Below, in pieces: positions 39,853 to 50,070 of a stretch of 64,000 nucleotides of DNA. A program made the translations under genes and the position numbers. The stretch is from positions 248,001 to 312,000 of the forward strand of contig NZ_CANLMB010000002.1 of NCBI RefSeq assembly GCF_947492365.1, in the 5' to 3' direction. Source of the DNA: an uncultured Erythrobacter sp. GTDB lineage: Bacteria > Pseudomonadota > Alphaproteobacteria > Sphingomonadales > Sphingomonadaceae. Below the pieces are notes generated by a model, which made no database searches, was not told the DNA's origin, and worked only from the letters and a program-made list of their open reading frames with translations. Position 1 is the stretch's first letter. Each line of letters starts with the position of its first letter.

Positions 39853-41726
39853 TGGCGACCCTCTTCAACAAAGAGCCCGTCGAAGCCGAATTTGAACCTA
39901 TTTCCGCTGAGGCGGCGGCAGTCGGGCTCGGCGGCGAGGCAGAGCCGCAGCGCGAGGAAAGCTCCGCCATCGATGATGGCGAAGTCGGGCACGAAACCGC
40001 CCGCGCGCTTGCTCTGACCGATGTCATCGCGCCGCGCAGCAAGCCGGGCGAGGCCCTGATCCGGCTGGCCTATCGAATGGGTGTACCCGGCCATGCACTG
40101 GCCGCGCCTTTCCGCAGGCCCACTGCGACGCGCGTTCTGGCGACGGTCATGAGTCCGGTCACGGGTGACCGCACCGCTGGTATTGCGCTCAGGGCAGGCC
40201 ATTTCCTCGTCCATGGCGCCAAAACGCCTATCGGTCAGCTCGATTTCGACAGCAATGCGCGGCACAATCCCGGGCTTGAGCGGGTGGTTCACAGTTTCTC
40301 CTGGCTCACCGATCTCGCTGCGAGCGCGCCGCGCGCGGATTGTATCGCGATTGCCGAGCGGATCACTGGTCTGTGGCTCGACGCCAATCCCTCACCGGCC
40401 AAGGGGCCCGCATGGGATGTCGAGAACACCGGCCTGCGCCTGATGGCGTGGCTGGTCCACGCGCCGTTGGTTCTCGCGGGACAGGATGGGGCGCTCAAAC
40501 CGCGCCTGCTTGCCGCTTTGGCAGAGACGGCAAACTGGCTCGACCGCAAGACTGTGCGCAATGGCGCAGGGCTGGGGCAGGTTGCCGGATGGGCGGCGGT
40601 GACGGCAGCGGGTCTTTTGCTTCCCAAAGGCAAGCCGCGCAGGCTCTATGGCGAAGCGGCGTTGATCAAATCACTGGGTGATCTGGTGGCCGAAGATGGC
40701 GGCTCGCTCGCCCGCTGTCCGGCCGCGCAGATGACCGCGATCCGCGTGCTCACCGATCTGATCGCCTGCTACGAAGCCGTAGGCCGCGAGGCCCCTGAAG
40801 CGATCTGGGTCATGCGCGAGCTTCTGGTCCCGCCCTTGCTGGCGCTGCGCCACGGCGATGGTGCGCTCGGTTCGTGGCAGGGGCAGGGAGCTATTCCAGC
40901 TGACGAAGTGGCGAGCCTGATTGCTGCCACCGGGATCCGCACCCGCGCGCTCAACGAGCCGCAGCATTGGGGCTATCAGCGCCTGCGCGGCAAAAAGACG
41001 GTGGTGCAGTTTGACGCCGGTCCGCCGCCTCGCGCGCGGCACACGCGCTGCGGCTGCGCATCGACATTGGCGTTCGAGATGTCCGATGGCACCTCGCGTC
41101 TGATCGTCAATTGCGGCGGCGCGGCTTTGGCAGGCGGGCAAGTGCCTGCCCGCATCGGACAGGGCCTGCGCGCCACGGCGGCGCATTCGACGCTGGTCCT
41201 TGATGACGCCAATTCGACGGCAGTCCTGCTCCACGGCAAGCTCGGTAAGGGCGCGGAGACTGTCGAAGTCGAGCGCCGCGTGATCGAGCAGAAGGGCCGC
41301 GAGGCAACCCGTGTCGAGGCCAGTCATGACGGCTATGCCGCCCGCTTTGGCCTCACCCATCGCCGCATGTTGACCCTGCGCGCGGACGGCACCGAGCTGT
41401 CAGGCGAAGACATCCTCCTGCCGGTCAGCCGCAAGGGCAAGCGCGGCAAAGTCGGCTTTGCGATCCGCTTCCATCTCGGGCGCGGGGTCGAAGCGCATTT
41501 GAGCGAAGACGGGCGCGGGGCGAGCCTGCTCACCGCCGATGGCAAGCTGTGGCAATTCCGCCTGCGCAGCGATCCGGCGGGCAAGGACGACGTCAAACTG
41601 TCAGCCGAAGACAGTCTGTGGGTAGATGGCGAAGGACGCCCTCACGCAACCGAGCAATTGGTGATAGAGGGCCTCACATCGCGCGGCGGGGGGCAGTTCA
41701 GCTGGCTCCTCAAGAAAATGGGATAA
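39852..41726 (+). CDS. Heparinase II/III-family polysaccharide lyase-like protein
   Basis: A 624-residue protein with the helical N-terminal half and beta-rich C-terminal half of heparinase II/III proteins (HNPGLERVVHSFSWLTDL; HSTLVLDDANST; HDGYAARFGLTHRRML). No signal peptide was seen; a poorly conserved acidic N-terminal stretch of about 50 residues precedes the domain. The order rpe-heparinase-like-purH is frequent in alphaproteobacteria; substrate unknown. The start at 39852 overlaps the rpe stop; the 267-bp palindromic element begins 5 bp after the stop. Confidence 0.88.
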   Translation: MATLFNKEPVEAEFEPISAEAAAVGLGGEAEPQREESSAIDDGEVGHETARALALTDVIAPRSKPGEALIRLAYRMGVPGHALAAPFRRPTATRVLATVMSPVTGDRTAGIALRAGHFLVHGAKTPIGQLDFDSNARHNPGLERVVHSFSWLTDLAASAPRADCIAIAERITGLWLDANPSPAKGPAWDVENTGLRLMAWLVHAPLVLAGQDGALKPRLLAALAETANWLDRKTVRNGAGLGQVAGWAAVTAAGLLLPKGKPRRLYGEAALIKSLGDLVAEDGGSLARCPAAQMTAIRVLTDLIACYEAVGREAPEAIWVMRELLVPPLLALRHGDGALGSWQGQGAIPADEVASLIAATGIRTRALNEPQHWGYQRLRGKKTVVQFDAGPPPRARHTRCGCASTLAFEMSDGTSRLIVNCGGAALAGGQVPARIGQGLRATAAHSTLVLDDANSTAVLLHGKLGKGAETVEVERRVIEQKGREATRVEASHDGYAARFGLTHRRMLTLRADGTELSGEDILLPVSRKGKRGKVGFAIRFHLGRGVEAHLSEDGRGASLLTADGKLWQFRLRSDPAGKDDVKLSAEDSLWVDGEGRPHATEQLVIEGLTSRGGGQFSWLLKKMG

Positions 41727-41731
41727 GAGCT

Positions 41732-41998
41732 AGGTCGTAAACTCCTAAAGGACACCATCGAGGTTTGAGTCAAAATGGCCCAGCACGAGAAGGAAAGGCG
41801 CAGGAATACCGGCGGTCTTTCAAGCCTTTTCGACGATGGGATGGGCCATTTTGATCAAATCCTATTAGGACGCGGGAATGACTTCCATTTCGACCAAAAA
41901 CGCGCTTGGAAAGGCAACCAGCCTTCCTGGCGCGCGCTTTCGCCCAATATGTTTGTCATTCCGGCGCCTCGAAGGTGCCCTTTAGGAGTTTACGACCT
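41732..41998. repeat. 267-bp multibranched palindromic element (MITE-like or structured leader)
   Basis: Terminal inverted repeats: 20 bp perfect (AGGTCGTAAACTCCTAAAGG at 41732-41751, complement at 41979-41998), extended to about 32 bp with 2 mismatches (to 41763 and from 41967). Inside are two further inverted pairs set side by side: 41762-41782 with 41842-41862 (TCAAAATGGCCCA core) and 41871-41882 with 41955-41966 (GGAATGAC core). The latter encloses a hairpin at about 41904-41931. The whole fills the gap between the heparinase-like gene and purH. No open frame of note. Confidence 0.8.
41984..41988 (+). promoter_or_regulatory. Candidate purH Shine-Dalgarno inside the right terminal repeat
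   Basis: AGGAG lies 13 nt before the purH ATG, and no better site is nearer. In a transcript crossing the element it would pair fully with CTCCT at 41742-41746 of the left repeat, hiding the ribosome-binding site. Spacing is longer than ideal, so its use is uncertain. Confidence 0.45.
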
Positions 41999-42001
41999 GT
42001 C

Positions 42002-43591
42002 ATGACATCGACGACTATCAAACGGGCGCTGCTTTCGGTGTCCGATAAAGAAGGTTTGGTAGAGCTGGGCACGGCGCTCGCGGCGCGCGGCGTCGAACTG
42101 GTCAGCACCGGCGGCACGGCGCGGGCATTGCGCGAAGCGGGCCTCGAAGTGCGCGATGTTTCCGACCTCACCGGCTTTCCGGAAATGATGGACGGTCGGG
42201 TCAAGACGCTCCACCCCAAGGTTCATGGCGGCTTGCTCGCCCTGCGCGACAATGACGATCACGTCGCCTCGATGAAAGAGCATGAAATCGGCGCAATCGA
42301 TCTGGTTGTGGTCAACCTCTACCCGTTCGAAGCGACCGTTATGCGCGGGGCTGAACGCCCTGAAATCATCGAGAATATCGACATTGGCGGGCCGAGCATG
42401 GTGCGCTCTGCGGCAAAGAACCACGGATTTGTGACGATCATCACCGATCCGGCGGACTACGGAACGCTGCTCGTGGAGCTTGAGGCGAATGACGGCGCGA
42501 CGTCGCTGGAATTCCGGAAAAAGATGGCAGCGCGCGCCTTTGCCGCCACGGCTTCTTACGATTCGATGATCAGCCAGTGGTTCGGTTTTGCCGACCAGCA
42601 GCAGATGTTCCCCGAATTTCTGGCCGTTAACGGCAAGGCTCCGCAAGTGCTGCGCTATGGCGAGAATCCGCACCAGATGGCGGCGTTCTACACCCCCACC
42701 GGGCCGCATGTTGCGGGCGTCGCGCAGGCCGAACAATTGCAGGGCAAGGAATTGTCCTACAACAACCTCAACGATGCCGATGCCGCGCTTGAACTGGCGG
42801 CAGAATTCGCTGGTGGCGATCCGGCGGTGGTGATCGTCAAGCACGCGAATCCCTGCGGTGTGGCGCAGGGCGCAAGCTTGCTCGACGCATGGAATGACGC
42901 GCTGCAATGCGACAGCGTTTCGGCCTTTGGCGGGATCGTGGCGGTCAACACCGAACTGGATGGCGCGACGGCAGAGGCCATTGCCAGCATCTTCACCGAA
43001 GTGGTGATCGCGCCCAAGGTTAGCGCCGAAGCGCGCGAGGTCTTCGCAGCCAAGAAGAATTTGCGCTTGCTCGAATGCGGCACCCTTCCTGACCCGCGGC
43101 GCGGCGGGCTCGCGGTCAAGACCATCGCAGGCGGATTGCTGGTCCAGTCGCGCGACAATGGCGCGGTGACCGAGGCTGACCTCAAAATTGTCACCAAGCG
43201 CGAGCCGACCCCGCAGGAATTGAAGGACTGCCTCTTCGCCTGGACGGTCGCGCGTCACGTCAAGTCGAACGCGATTGTCTATGCCAAGGACGGCGCGACT
43301 GCGGGAATCGGTGCGGGCCAGATGAACCGCCGCGATTCAGCGCGGATCGCCGCAATCAAGGCGCAGGAAGCTGCCGAAACCTATGAATGGGCTGCGGCCA
43401 AGACTGCCGGAAGCGCGGTGGCCTCTGACGCATTCTTCCCCTTCGCAGACGGCTTGATCGCCGCTGCCGAAGCCGGAGCCACTGCTGTGATCCAACCCGG
43501 CGGTTCAATCCGCGATGACGAGGTGATTGCTGCTGCTGACGAGGCAGGACTTGCCATGGTCTTCACCGGAATGCGCCACTTCAGGCATTGA
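42002..43591 (+). CDS. purH: Bifunctional AICAR transformylase / IMP cyclohydrolase
   Basis: A 529-residue enzyme for the last two steps of IMP synthesis. The N-terminal IMP cyclohydrolase has [23 protein letters not shown] and [16 protein letters not shown]; the C-terminal transformylase has [18 protein letters not shown] and [10 protein letters not shown]. The start at MTSTTIKRA is family-typical; the open frame extends into the palindromic element but that part is not conserved. A GC-rich hairpin follows the stop. Confidence 0.97.
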   Translation: MTSTTIKRALLSVSDKEGLVELGTALAARGVELVSTGGTARALREAGLEVRDVSDLTGFPEMMDGRVKTLHPKVHGGLLALRDNDDHVASMKEHEIGAIDLVVVNLYPFEATVMRGAERPEIIENIDIGGPSMVRSAAKNHGFVTIITDPADYGTLLVELEANDGATSLEFRKKMAARAFAATASYDSMISQWFGFADQQQMFPEFLAVNGKAPQVLRYGENPHQMAAFYTPTGPHVAGVAQAEQLQGKELSYNNLNDADAALELAAEFAGGDPAVVIVKHANPCGVAQGASLLDAWNDALQCDSVSAFGGIVAVNTELDGATAEAIASIFTEVVIAPKVSAEAREVFAAKKNLRLLECGTLPDPRRGGLAVKTIAGGLLVQSRDNGAVTEADLKIVTKREPTPQELKDCLFAWTVARHVKSNAIVYAKDGATAGIGAGQMNRRDSARIAAIKAQEAAETYEWAAAKTAGSAVASDAFFPFADGLIAAAEAGATAVIQPGGSIRDDEVIAAADEAGLAMVFTGMRHFRH

Positions 43592-44063
43592 TGTTTGCGA
43601 AGACGCCTCCGCGTCTTCGTCCTCGCTAGACCCGCGGCAAGCCGCGCCCGCTGCGGGCGGGCGCCCATTCGTAGGCGTCCTATGACTGCCGTGACCAGGT
43701 TATCGGGGCTTTCCTACACGCGGGTGGCGCGGTATTTTTGTGCGCTCCAACTGGCCCTGTTCATGGCTTCAAATGAGACTTTTCGAAAGTTGACACATCG
43801 CGCCCCCGCAATCCCTCTTTATCTCAAGCGAAGCAGTACTTTGCGCCCTGAGCGAATTTTGCAAAAAATGCGACCTGCGTGGTCCAGATCTGCCTCACAG
43901 GAATGAAATTTCCGCTTCATTAACCATCTTTTTCCGAGTTCTACCGTAACTAAAACACGGTTCGTATCGAATTGTCGCAAGAGACCGGTTGTTCATTCAG
44001 CCGCAAGTGCTCGGCGAATAATCGAACGGCAACGAAGATGAGCAACCCCGCGTGAGACAATCC
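43592..44063. other. Intergenic region with hairpins and a possible dispersed repeat
   Basis: Begins with a 9-bp hairpin (CGAAGACGC-CTCC-GCGTCTTCG, 43598-43619) just after purH, then GC-rich palindromes (CGCGGCAAGCCGCG and CGCCCGCTGCGGGCG), then TGACTGCCGTGACCA (43683-43697), also found at 6429-6443. The hairpin lacks a T-run, so it is at best a weak terminator. The last 250 bp are more AT-rich and probably hold the promoter of the next genes. Confidence 0.55.
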
Positions 44064-44255
44064 ATGAACCTCTTTTCCGAAGATCTTTACCGCAATTTCG
44101 GCCTCGGCTTTCTGGCCGGAGCGTTGATGGTGGCTGCCGCTACAATCGGCGATTGGGGTTCCGGCATCGAGTCTCCCGCGCGCGCCGCACAGCCGCTTGA
44201 AGCGCCGCAGCCTGCGGACGACTTTCTGATCGCGCCGCTGGATTCAAGCGAGTGA
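44064..44255 (+). CDS. Small single-pass membrane or exported protein
   Basis: A 63-residue protein (MNLFSEDLYRNFGLGF) with one hydrophobic segment (about residues 13-30, GFLAGALMVAAATIG) and an Ala/Pro-rich tail. A GTG four codons upstream is an alternative start. It overlaps the msrA start by GTGA, so it appears to be a real coupled gene. No family recognised. Confidence 0.6.
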   Translation: MNLFSEDLYRNFGLGFLAGALMVAAATIGDWGSGIESPARAAQPLEAPQPADDFLIAPLDSSE

Positions 44256-44926
44256 TCCGAGCCCGGATTTTTGCCGCCGCACTGGCGCTTGCGATCCCTG
44301 CAAGCCCAGCCTTCGCGCTCGATGAACCGGTCAACGCCCCCGCCCCCTCACGCATCGCCAAGGAAGGAGCGGGCCTGAAGACCGCGATCTTTGCAGGCGG
44401 GTGCTTCTGGGGTGTCGAAGGCGTATTCAGCCATGTGCGCGGTGTGCGTTCTGCCGAAAGCGGCTATCACGGCGGCTCGGCCGCAACCGCGCAATATCGC
44501 CGGATCGTTGCTGGCGGCACCCAGCATGCCGAAGCCGTGCGGATCACATACGACCCCTATGTCATCCGTTACGACGAATTGCTGCGCATCTTCTTCTCAG
44601 TCGTCGCCGACCCGACCTTGCGCAACCGACAAGGGCCCGATGTTGGCGCGCATTATCGCAGCGCGCTGATCCCCACGAGCGCCGAACAGCGTGCGGTCGC
44701 GGAGGCTTATCTGGCGCAGATGGGGCGTTCGGGCGTTTGGAACCGGCCAATCGTTACGCGGATCGAACGCGAGCGCGTCTTCTATCCGGCGGAAGCCTAC
44801 CACCAAGACTACATGGTGAAGAACCCGCGCAGCCGTTACATCATTCGCTGGGATGCGCCGAAAATCGAGGCACTACGCCGCATGTTCCCGAGCGATTTTC
44901 GAGCAAACTTCCTGCGCGACGGCTAA
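44252..44926 (+). CDS. msrA: Exported peptide-methionine (S)-S-oxide reductase
   Basis: A 224-residue MsrA with catalytic Cys51 in AGGCFWGVEGVF and conserved ESGYHGG, GTQHAEAV and YHQDYM segments. An N-terminal signal peptide (IFAAALALAIPASPAFA) indicates periplasmic action, repairing oxidised methionines in envelope proteins. The GTG start overlaps the preceding stop. The resolving cysteine common in cytoplasmic MsrA is not obvious in the C-terminus. An exported MsrB is at 62680-63186. Confidence 0.93.
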   Translation: MIRARIFAAALALAIPASPAFALDEPVNAPAPSRIAKEGAGLKTAIFAGGCFWGVEGVFSHVRGVRSAESGYHGGSAATAQYRRIVAGGTQHAEAVRITYDPYVIRYDELLRIFFSVVADPTLRNRQGPDVGAHYRSALIPTSAEQRAVAEAYLAQMGRSGVWNRPIVTRIERERVFYPAEAYHQDYMVKNPRSRYIIRWDAPKIEALRRMFPSDFRANFLRDG

Positions 44927-44989
44927 GCCCCGAGAAAGCCTGTGCGCCATGGCTGGCGCAAACCCGCTTGCACGCCTATATTCGCGTCT

Positions 44990-45457
44990 ATGGCAAGCGC
45001 ACATCATCATTCCCACGAAGAGCATTCGGGCGAAAGCCTGATTGCCGCAGCCCGCGATGCATTGACCGCATCGGGCGAGCAATGGACCAGCATGCGCGAG
45101 GCGGTGTTCAGCGAACTCGCCACGCATGAACGCCCAGCATCGGCCTATGACATTGCCGATAATCTGTCGAAGGCGCGCGGCAAACGCGTCGCGCCCAACT
45201 CGATCTATCGTATCCTCGACCTGTTCGTGGCGAACAATCTCGCGCTGCGGGTCGAAAGCTCCAACGCCTTTCTCGCCAACACCCATCCGGGCTGCGAGCA
45301 TGATTGCATCTTTCTCGTCTGCGACGAATGCGGTGAGGCGAGCCATGTCGACGACGAGGATGTGAGCAAATCGGTTCGCGCTCTCGCAGCATCGCGGAGT
45401 TTCAAAGCAGAGCGGCCTGTGCTTGAAATCCGCGGGCTTTGCCGACTTTGCGCTTGA
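44990..45457 (+). CDS. Fur-family metalloregulator, probably Zur-like
   Basis: A 155-residue Fur-superfamily repressor starting MASAHHHSHEEH. It has a winged helix (AYDIADNLSKARGK, NSIYRILDLFVANNLALRVE) and a dimerisation domain with two CxxC motifs (VCDEC and CRLC), the structural zinc site. The His-rich N-terminus and HPGCEHDCIFLVC favour a zinc-responsive Zur over iron-Fur, but this is not certain. A longer start at 44942 is unlikely. Confidence 0.85.
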   Translation: MASAHHHSHEEHSGESLIAAARDALTASGEQWTSMREAVFSELATHERPASAYDIADNLSKARGKRVAPNSIYRILDLFVANNLALRVESSNAFLANTHPGCEHDCIFLVCDECGEASHVDDEDVSKSVRALAASRSFKAERPVLEIRGLCRLCA

Positions 45458-45537
45458 GCGTGCAGCGACGAACCGTGTTTTTTGAGCGATAAGCCGTTTA
45501 TCGACAGTTCAGAATTAAAGGTCTAGAGCACCGCCTT

Positions 45538-47460
45538 ATGAGTGTCCCTCCCGAAACTCCGCTGCTGGATCAGGTCCCTACGCCTGACGAACTCCGCCAA
45601 CTCAAACCCGATCAGCTCCGCCAATTGGCCGACGAGCTGCGCGCCGAGATGATCGATGCTGTGAGCACGTCGGGCGGACATCTGGGATCGGGCCTCGGCG
45701 TGGTCGAACTGACCGTGGCGATCCACTATGTGTTCAACACGCCGGACGACAAGCTGGTCTGGGATGTCGGGCACCAATGTTACCCGCACAAAATCCTGAC
45801 CGGACGGCGTGACCGGATCCGCACGCTTCGTCAGGGCGGCGGGCTTTCGGGTTTCACCAAGCGCAGCGAGAGCGAATACGACCCGTTCGGCGCAGCGCAT
45901 AGCTCGACGTCGATTTCCGCAGCGCTTGGCTTTGCGGTTGCGAACAAGCTCAAGGATGAGCCGGGGCGCGGTATTGCTGTCATAGGCGACGGCGCGATGA
46001 GCGCTGGCATGGCCTATGAGGCGATGAACAATGCAGCTCAGGCGGGCAATCGTCTGGTGGTGATCCTCAACGATAATGACATGTCGATCGCGCCTCCGGT
46101 GGGCGGCCTGTCAGCCTACCTCGCGCGGATGGTCTCCTCGAGCGAGTATCTTGGCCTGCGCAGCCTCGCGTCCAAAGCGATCAAGAAGATGAGCCGCCGT
46201 ATGCACGAGGGCGTGCGCAAGGCCGAGGAATACACCCGCGGCATGGTGACCGGCGGGACGCTCTTTGAAGAGCTGGGCTTCTACTATGTCGGCCCGATTG
46301 ACGGGCACAATCTCGACCATCTGATCCCCGTGCTCGAAAATGTGCGCGACACCTCCGAAGGTCCGGTGCTGATCCATGTCGTGACCAAAAAGGGCAAGGG
46401 CTACAAATACGCAGAACAAGCGTCCGACAAGTATCACGGCGTGCCCAAATTCAACGTCATCACCGGCGAGAAGCAGAAGGGTTCGGCAGGCCCGCCCGCT
46501 TACCAGAATGTCTTCGGTGATACGCTCGCCAAGCTGGCCGAAACCGACAGTCGTATTTGCGCGATCACTGCGGCGATGCCTTCGGGAACCGGGGTGGACC
46601 GCTTTGCCAAGGCGCATCCCGAGCGCAGCTTTGACGTTGGCATCGCGGAACAACACGGTGTGACCTTCGCCGCAGGCCTCGCCGCGCAAGGCATGCGGCC
46701 CTTTGCGGCGATCTACTCGACCTTCCTGCAGCGCGCCTATGACCAGGTGGTCCATGATGTCGCGATTCAGAACTTGCCGGTTCGCTTTGCGATTGACCGC
46801 GCGGGACTGGTCGGCGCGGATGGATCGACCCATGCAGGTTCTTTCGACATCACCTATCTGGCGACTCTGCCCAATATGGTGGTGATGGCCGCAGCCGATG
46901 AGGCGGAGCTGGCCCACATGACCTACACGGCTGCCGAACATGACGACGGCCCGATTGCCTTCCGCTATCCGCGCGGAAACGGCATCGGAGTGCCTCTCCC
47001 TGAAACTCCGGAGAAGCTTGAGATCGGTAAGGGCCGCGTGGTCCGTGAAGGCTCCAAAGTGGCGATCCTGTCTCTGGGCGCGCGGCTTGCAGAAGCCCGG
47101 AAGGCTGCCGACACGCTGGAAGCTCGCGGCCTATCAACCACCGTTGCCGACATGCGCTTTGCCAAGCCGCTCGACACAGCACTGATCGAGCGCCTGATGC
47201 GCACGCATGAAGTCGTGGTGACGGTCGAAGAAGGCGCAATTGGCGGGCTGGGCGCGCATGTGCTGACCTTTGCCAGTGATGAAGGGCTAACGGATGGCGG
47301 ATTGAAGGTTCGCACCATGCGCTTGCCCGATACCTTCCAAGATCAGGATTCGCCGGAGAAGCAGTATGAGCAGGCTGGCCTCACCGCCCCGCATATTGTC
47401 GAGACAGTGCTCAAGGCGCTCAAGCACAATTCGCAAGGTGTCGAAGAAGCGCGGGCCTAA
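45538..47460 (+). CDS. dxs: 1-deoxy-D-xylulose-5-phosphate synthase
   Basis: A 640-residue thiamine-diphosphate enzyme, first step of the MEP isoprenoid pathway, condensing pyruvate and glyceraldehyde 3-phosphate. Hallmarks are [17 protein letters not shown], the TPP motif [37 protein letters not shown] and YPRGNG. Length is normal. The stop overlaps the start of the following membrane protein (TAATG). Confidence 0.97.
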   Translation: MSVPPETPLLDQVPTPDELRQLKPDQLRQLADELRAEMIDAVSTSGGHLGSGLGVVELTVAIHYVFNTPDDKLVWDVGHQCYPHKILTGRRDRIRTLRQGGGLSGFTKRSESEYDPFGAAHSSTSISAALGFAVANKLKDEPGRGIAVIGDGAMSAGMAYEAMNNAAQAGNRLVVILNDNDMSIAPPVGGLSAYLARMVSSSEYLGLRSLASKAIKKMSRRMHEGVRKAEEYTRGMVTGGTLFEELGFYYVGPIDGHNLDHLIPVLENVRDTSEGPVLIHVVTKKGKGYKYAEQASDKYHGVPKFNVITGEKQKGSAGPPAYQNVFGDTLAKLAETDSRICAITAAMPSGTGVDRFAKAHPERSFDVGIAEQHGVTFAAGLAAQGMRPFAAIYSTFLQRAYDQVVHDVAIQNLPVRFAIDRAGLVGADGSTHAGSFDITYLATLPNMVVMAAADEAELAHMTYTAAEHDDGPIAFRYPRGNGIGVPLPETPEKLEIGKGRVVREGSKVAILSLGARLAEARKAADTLEARGLSTTVADMRFAKPLDTALIERLMRTHEVVVTVEEGAIGGLGAHVLTFASDEGLTDGGLKVRTMRLPDTFQDQDSPEKQYEQAGLTAPHIVETVLKALKHNSQGVEEARA

Positions 47461-48035
47461 TGTCAGTGGGCGCTACGATAGCGCCGTTGGAAGCGCGGTA
47501 CTCTCTCATTAAGCTGCTGGGCTGGATGGGCTTGTTGGTGCCAATCCTTGCCATATCGGGCTACTGGCTTCTCGAAGCTGCCCAAGCTGGAATGAGTCTA
47601 AATTTCGCAGCGGCTCTGATCGCTTGCCTGCTTATAGCTGGGATATTCGCCAGTTTTTTGCGTTTGATGTTCGACAGGCGAGTCCAACTGCGTATTGATC
47701 AGGCCGGTATTTATGTCAGGTCACATCATACCAGCGCAATTCCGCTGCGCTCGCTCGTGGGAATCCATGAAACCAGCGGACGAATCATCTTCGGCATAGT
47801 GAAGCCGGAGCGATTTCCGATCCAGAGCCAGTGGCGCCGTTTCCTGATCCGCATTAACAGCCAATCGGCGCGGCAATACTTCGGCGATCTCTGGATTTGG
47901 ACATCACTCCTCGATTGCACCGCCAACGACGTCTACAATGCTATTCACGATTTTCGGGTGCCAACGGACTTTGAAATGGAAATGCGCGCGCGCGGAGCTT
48001 CGGCCAGAAGTGATCTTGTGCCGCACCGGAAGTAA
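47460..48035 (+). CDS. Membrane protein with PH-like cytoplasmic part, unknown function
   Basis: A 191-residue protein with two transmembrane segments (about 18-40 and 48-70) followed by a soluble domain (VQLRIDQAGIYVRSHHTSAIPLRSLVGI) resembling a bacterial PH-like fold. Coupled to dxs by overlapping stop and start codons, but no isoprenoid motif is seen. Function unknown. Confidence 0.65.
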   Translation: MSVGATIAPLEARYSLIKLLGWMGLLVPILAISGYWLLEAAQAGMSLNFAAALIACLLIAGIFASFLRLMFDRRVQLRIDQAGIYVRSHHTSAIPLRSLVGIHETSGRIIFGIVKPERFPIQSQWRRFLIRINSQSARQYFGDLWIWTSLLDCTANDVYNAIHDFRVPTDFEMEMRARGASARSDLVPHRK

Positions 48036-48059
48036 CCCCAGGTCCGAATAAAGAGCTGG

Positions 48060-49139
48060 TTAGCGTCTCCGCGGCTGGGTGATCATCACCGCGACCTCAA
48101 TCGGCGGCAGCTCGCGCTGGTGATCGATCATAGCTTGCGGCGTGTCGTCTGGCACAGCCGGCGCTTCAAAATCATCGTCATATTCGATCGCGTCGAGGCC
48201 TTCCTCGATTTCGCGCAGGATCGCTGGAGGCGGTGGCGGTTCCACCCCGCGTAACTCGGCGATCTCGCGCTCGCGGCGATAGAGGTAGGTGTCGCGGCGG
48301 GCAGCATAGGGATCGATCGTTTCCCCGATCCGCTCCAGCTCCTGATCGACTTCAAGCCGCGCTTCGAGATTGCTCACGATGAAGTAGGGCACCCCATATT
48401 CGGGCGTGTTGAAGGGCTTGCCCACGGCGAACGGGACCACTGCCTGATCGAGCGTATCGCCGATAATATCGCGAAGGCTCGTCGCGCCGGTGATCGGCAG
48501 ATAGAGATAGGTGCCTGACCCGACTCCGTAATAGCCCATCGTGTTGGCAAAGCCGTTGCGGCGATAGGGCAGGTCGATGTTGGAAGTGGCTGCGACATCG
48601 ATCAATCCGCCAAGGCCGATGGTCGAGTTGATTGCAAAGCGTCCCAAAGTCTCAAACGCATCGCCGATTTTGAACTGGAGCAGAAAATTCAGGAAATTGA
48701 CCGGTTCGCGCAAATTGCGCACGACATTGCCGAGCCCGTCACGGATCGGGCCGGGCAAACCGTCGCGATAGCCATATGCCAGCGGTCCGGTGATCGCGGA
48801 ATCCAGGTCCTGCGTGATCCGGTAGCTTGTCTCGTTAAAAGCCGCCACCGGACCAGCCTCGACCGGACCGTAATCACCCTCGACCACGATTTCGTTCCCC
48901 GTCTCGTCCTGGCCTTCAAGTTCATCACCGGCTTCGGGAGCACTGCCAACGGGGGGATCGCCTTGCTCCTGACCTGCGACAAGCGACCAGCTGATCGGCA
49001 ACAATTCTGGCCGTTTGAATGAGACCTCTTGCGCGGCAATAGCAGGCGGCACAATTGCAGCCGCCGCCGCTACATCGACTGCAGGTGCCGGTCCAAGCAG
49101 CATCGGGGACGTCAAAACGATCAGGGTCGAGTTGGGCAT
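48060..49139 (-). CDS. mlaA: MlaA/VacJ-family outer-membrane lipid transport protein
   Basis: A 359-residue protein with the MlaA core (about 120-280; REPVNFLNFLLQFKIGDAFE, GRFAINSTIGLGGLIDVA, GYYGVGSGTYLYLPITG). MlaA extracts misplaced phospholipids from the outer leaflet for retrograde transport. The protein has extra N-terminal (acidic, about 100 residues) and C-terminal segments beyond the family core. No classical lipobox is visible, unlike typical MlaA. Other mla genes are not nearby. Confidence 0.88.
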   Translation of the reverse strand: MPNSTLIVLTSPMLLGPAPAVDVAAAAAIVPPAIAAQEVSFKRPELLPISWSLVAGQEQGDPPVGSAPEAGDELEGQDETGNEIVVEGDYGPVEAGPVAAFNETSYRITQDLDSAITGPLAYGYRDGLPGPIRDGLGNVVRNLREPVNFLNFLLQFKIGDAFETLGRFAINSTIGLGGLIDVAATSNIDLPYRRNGFANTMGYYGVGSGTYLYLPITGATSLRDIIGDTLDQAVVPFAVGKPFNTPEYGVPYFIVSNLEARLEVDQELERIGETIDPYAARRDTYLYRREREIAELRGVEPPPPPAILREIEEGLDAIEYDDDFEAPAVPDDTPQAMIDHQRELPPIEVAVMITQPRRR

Positions 49140-49271
49140 TCAGCTAAACTTTCCGAAACAGAGGCACTTAGCGTAACACGCGGGCGCATAGTTCACACTA
49201 GCACACTAATCTGGCTATAGAATTTATGACAAATGCGTAATTCATACTCTTGAAGGGGCTTCCGCCAATCC

Positions 49272-50069
49272 ATGTCCTTGCTCAACATCACAACAGACGG
49301 TCCGATCACCACTCTAACGATTGATCGTGCAGATAGCATGAACCCTCTGGGAGCGCCGGGCGATGGGGACGAGTTCCACCGTGTCTGCGTTGAGATCAAC
49401 CGCAATTCTGCGACACGATGTGTCATTCTCACCGGCGCGGGGCGGGCGTTTTCTGCTGGCGGCGATATCAAGGCGATGCGCGATAAGAGCGGAACTTTTG
49501 GCGGAACCACACCTGCGATCTCTGACGGGTACCGGGACAATATCCATATGATGCTGCGCGCGCTGCACACTTTGCGCGTGCCCGTAATCGCTGCGGTAAA
49601 CGGTCCGGCCATCGGGCTGGGCTGCGACGTTGCCTGTCTCGCCGATATCCGCATCGCGAGCGAGAAGGCGAAGTTCGGCGTGACTTTCCTGAAGCTCGGG
49701 ATCATTCCGGGCGATGGGGGGACCTGGATCCTTCCGCGCGTGATCGGGATGAGCCGTGCGTCCGAACTGTTCTATACCGGCGATGTAATAGACGCAGCCA
49801 CCGCACAGGAATGGGGGCTGGTGAGCCGGGTGGTACCGCATGACGATCTGCTTGCTTCAGCGCAGGAGCTGGCGGGCAAGATCGCCAAGATGCCTCCCCA
49901 CGCGCTGCGCCAGTCAAAGATGCTGCTGCGTCAGGGCCAGCAGGTGAGTTACGACACCGCGCTAGAGATGGCGGCCAACACGCAAGCGATGATGCACACG
50001 ACGCAGGATCACGCTGAAGGCGTCGCAGCCTTGATCGAAAAGCGCGACGGGCGCTTCACCGGAGAATAG
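49272..50069 (+). CDS. Enoyl-CoA hydratase/isomerase (crotonase) family
   Basis: A 265-residue crotonase with the oxyanion-hole segments RAFSAGGDIKAM and GPAIGLGCDVACLADIRIA, and LKLGIIPGDGGTW where catalytic residues usually sit. It acts on enoyl-CoA esters in fatty-acid or amino-acid breakdown; exact substrate unknown. The next gene starts one base after the stop and is probably co-transcribed. Confidence 0.9.
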   Translation: MSLLNITTDGPITTLTIDRADSMNPLGAPGDGDEFHRVCVEINRNSATRCVILTGAGRAFSAGGDIKAMRDKSGTFGGTTPAISDGYRDNIHMMLRALHTLRVPVIAAVNGPAIGLGCDVACLADIRIASEKAKFGVTFLKLGIIPGDGGTWILPRVIGMSRASELFYTGDVIDAATAQEWGLVSRVVPHDDLLASAQELAGKIAKMPPHALRQSKMLLRQGQQVSYDTALEMAANTQAMMHTTQDHAEGVAALIEKRDGRFTGE

Positions 50070-50070
50070 G

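Noticed and set aside
41906-42001. N-terminal extension of purH into the palindromic element
   Set aside because: The conserved PurH N-terminus begins at 42002; the upstream codons read through inverted repeats and start with TTG.
43595-43906. 103-codon open frame after purH
   Set aside because: It reads through hairpins and repeat-like sequence and has no domain or ribosome-binding site.
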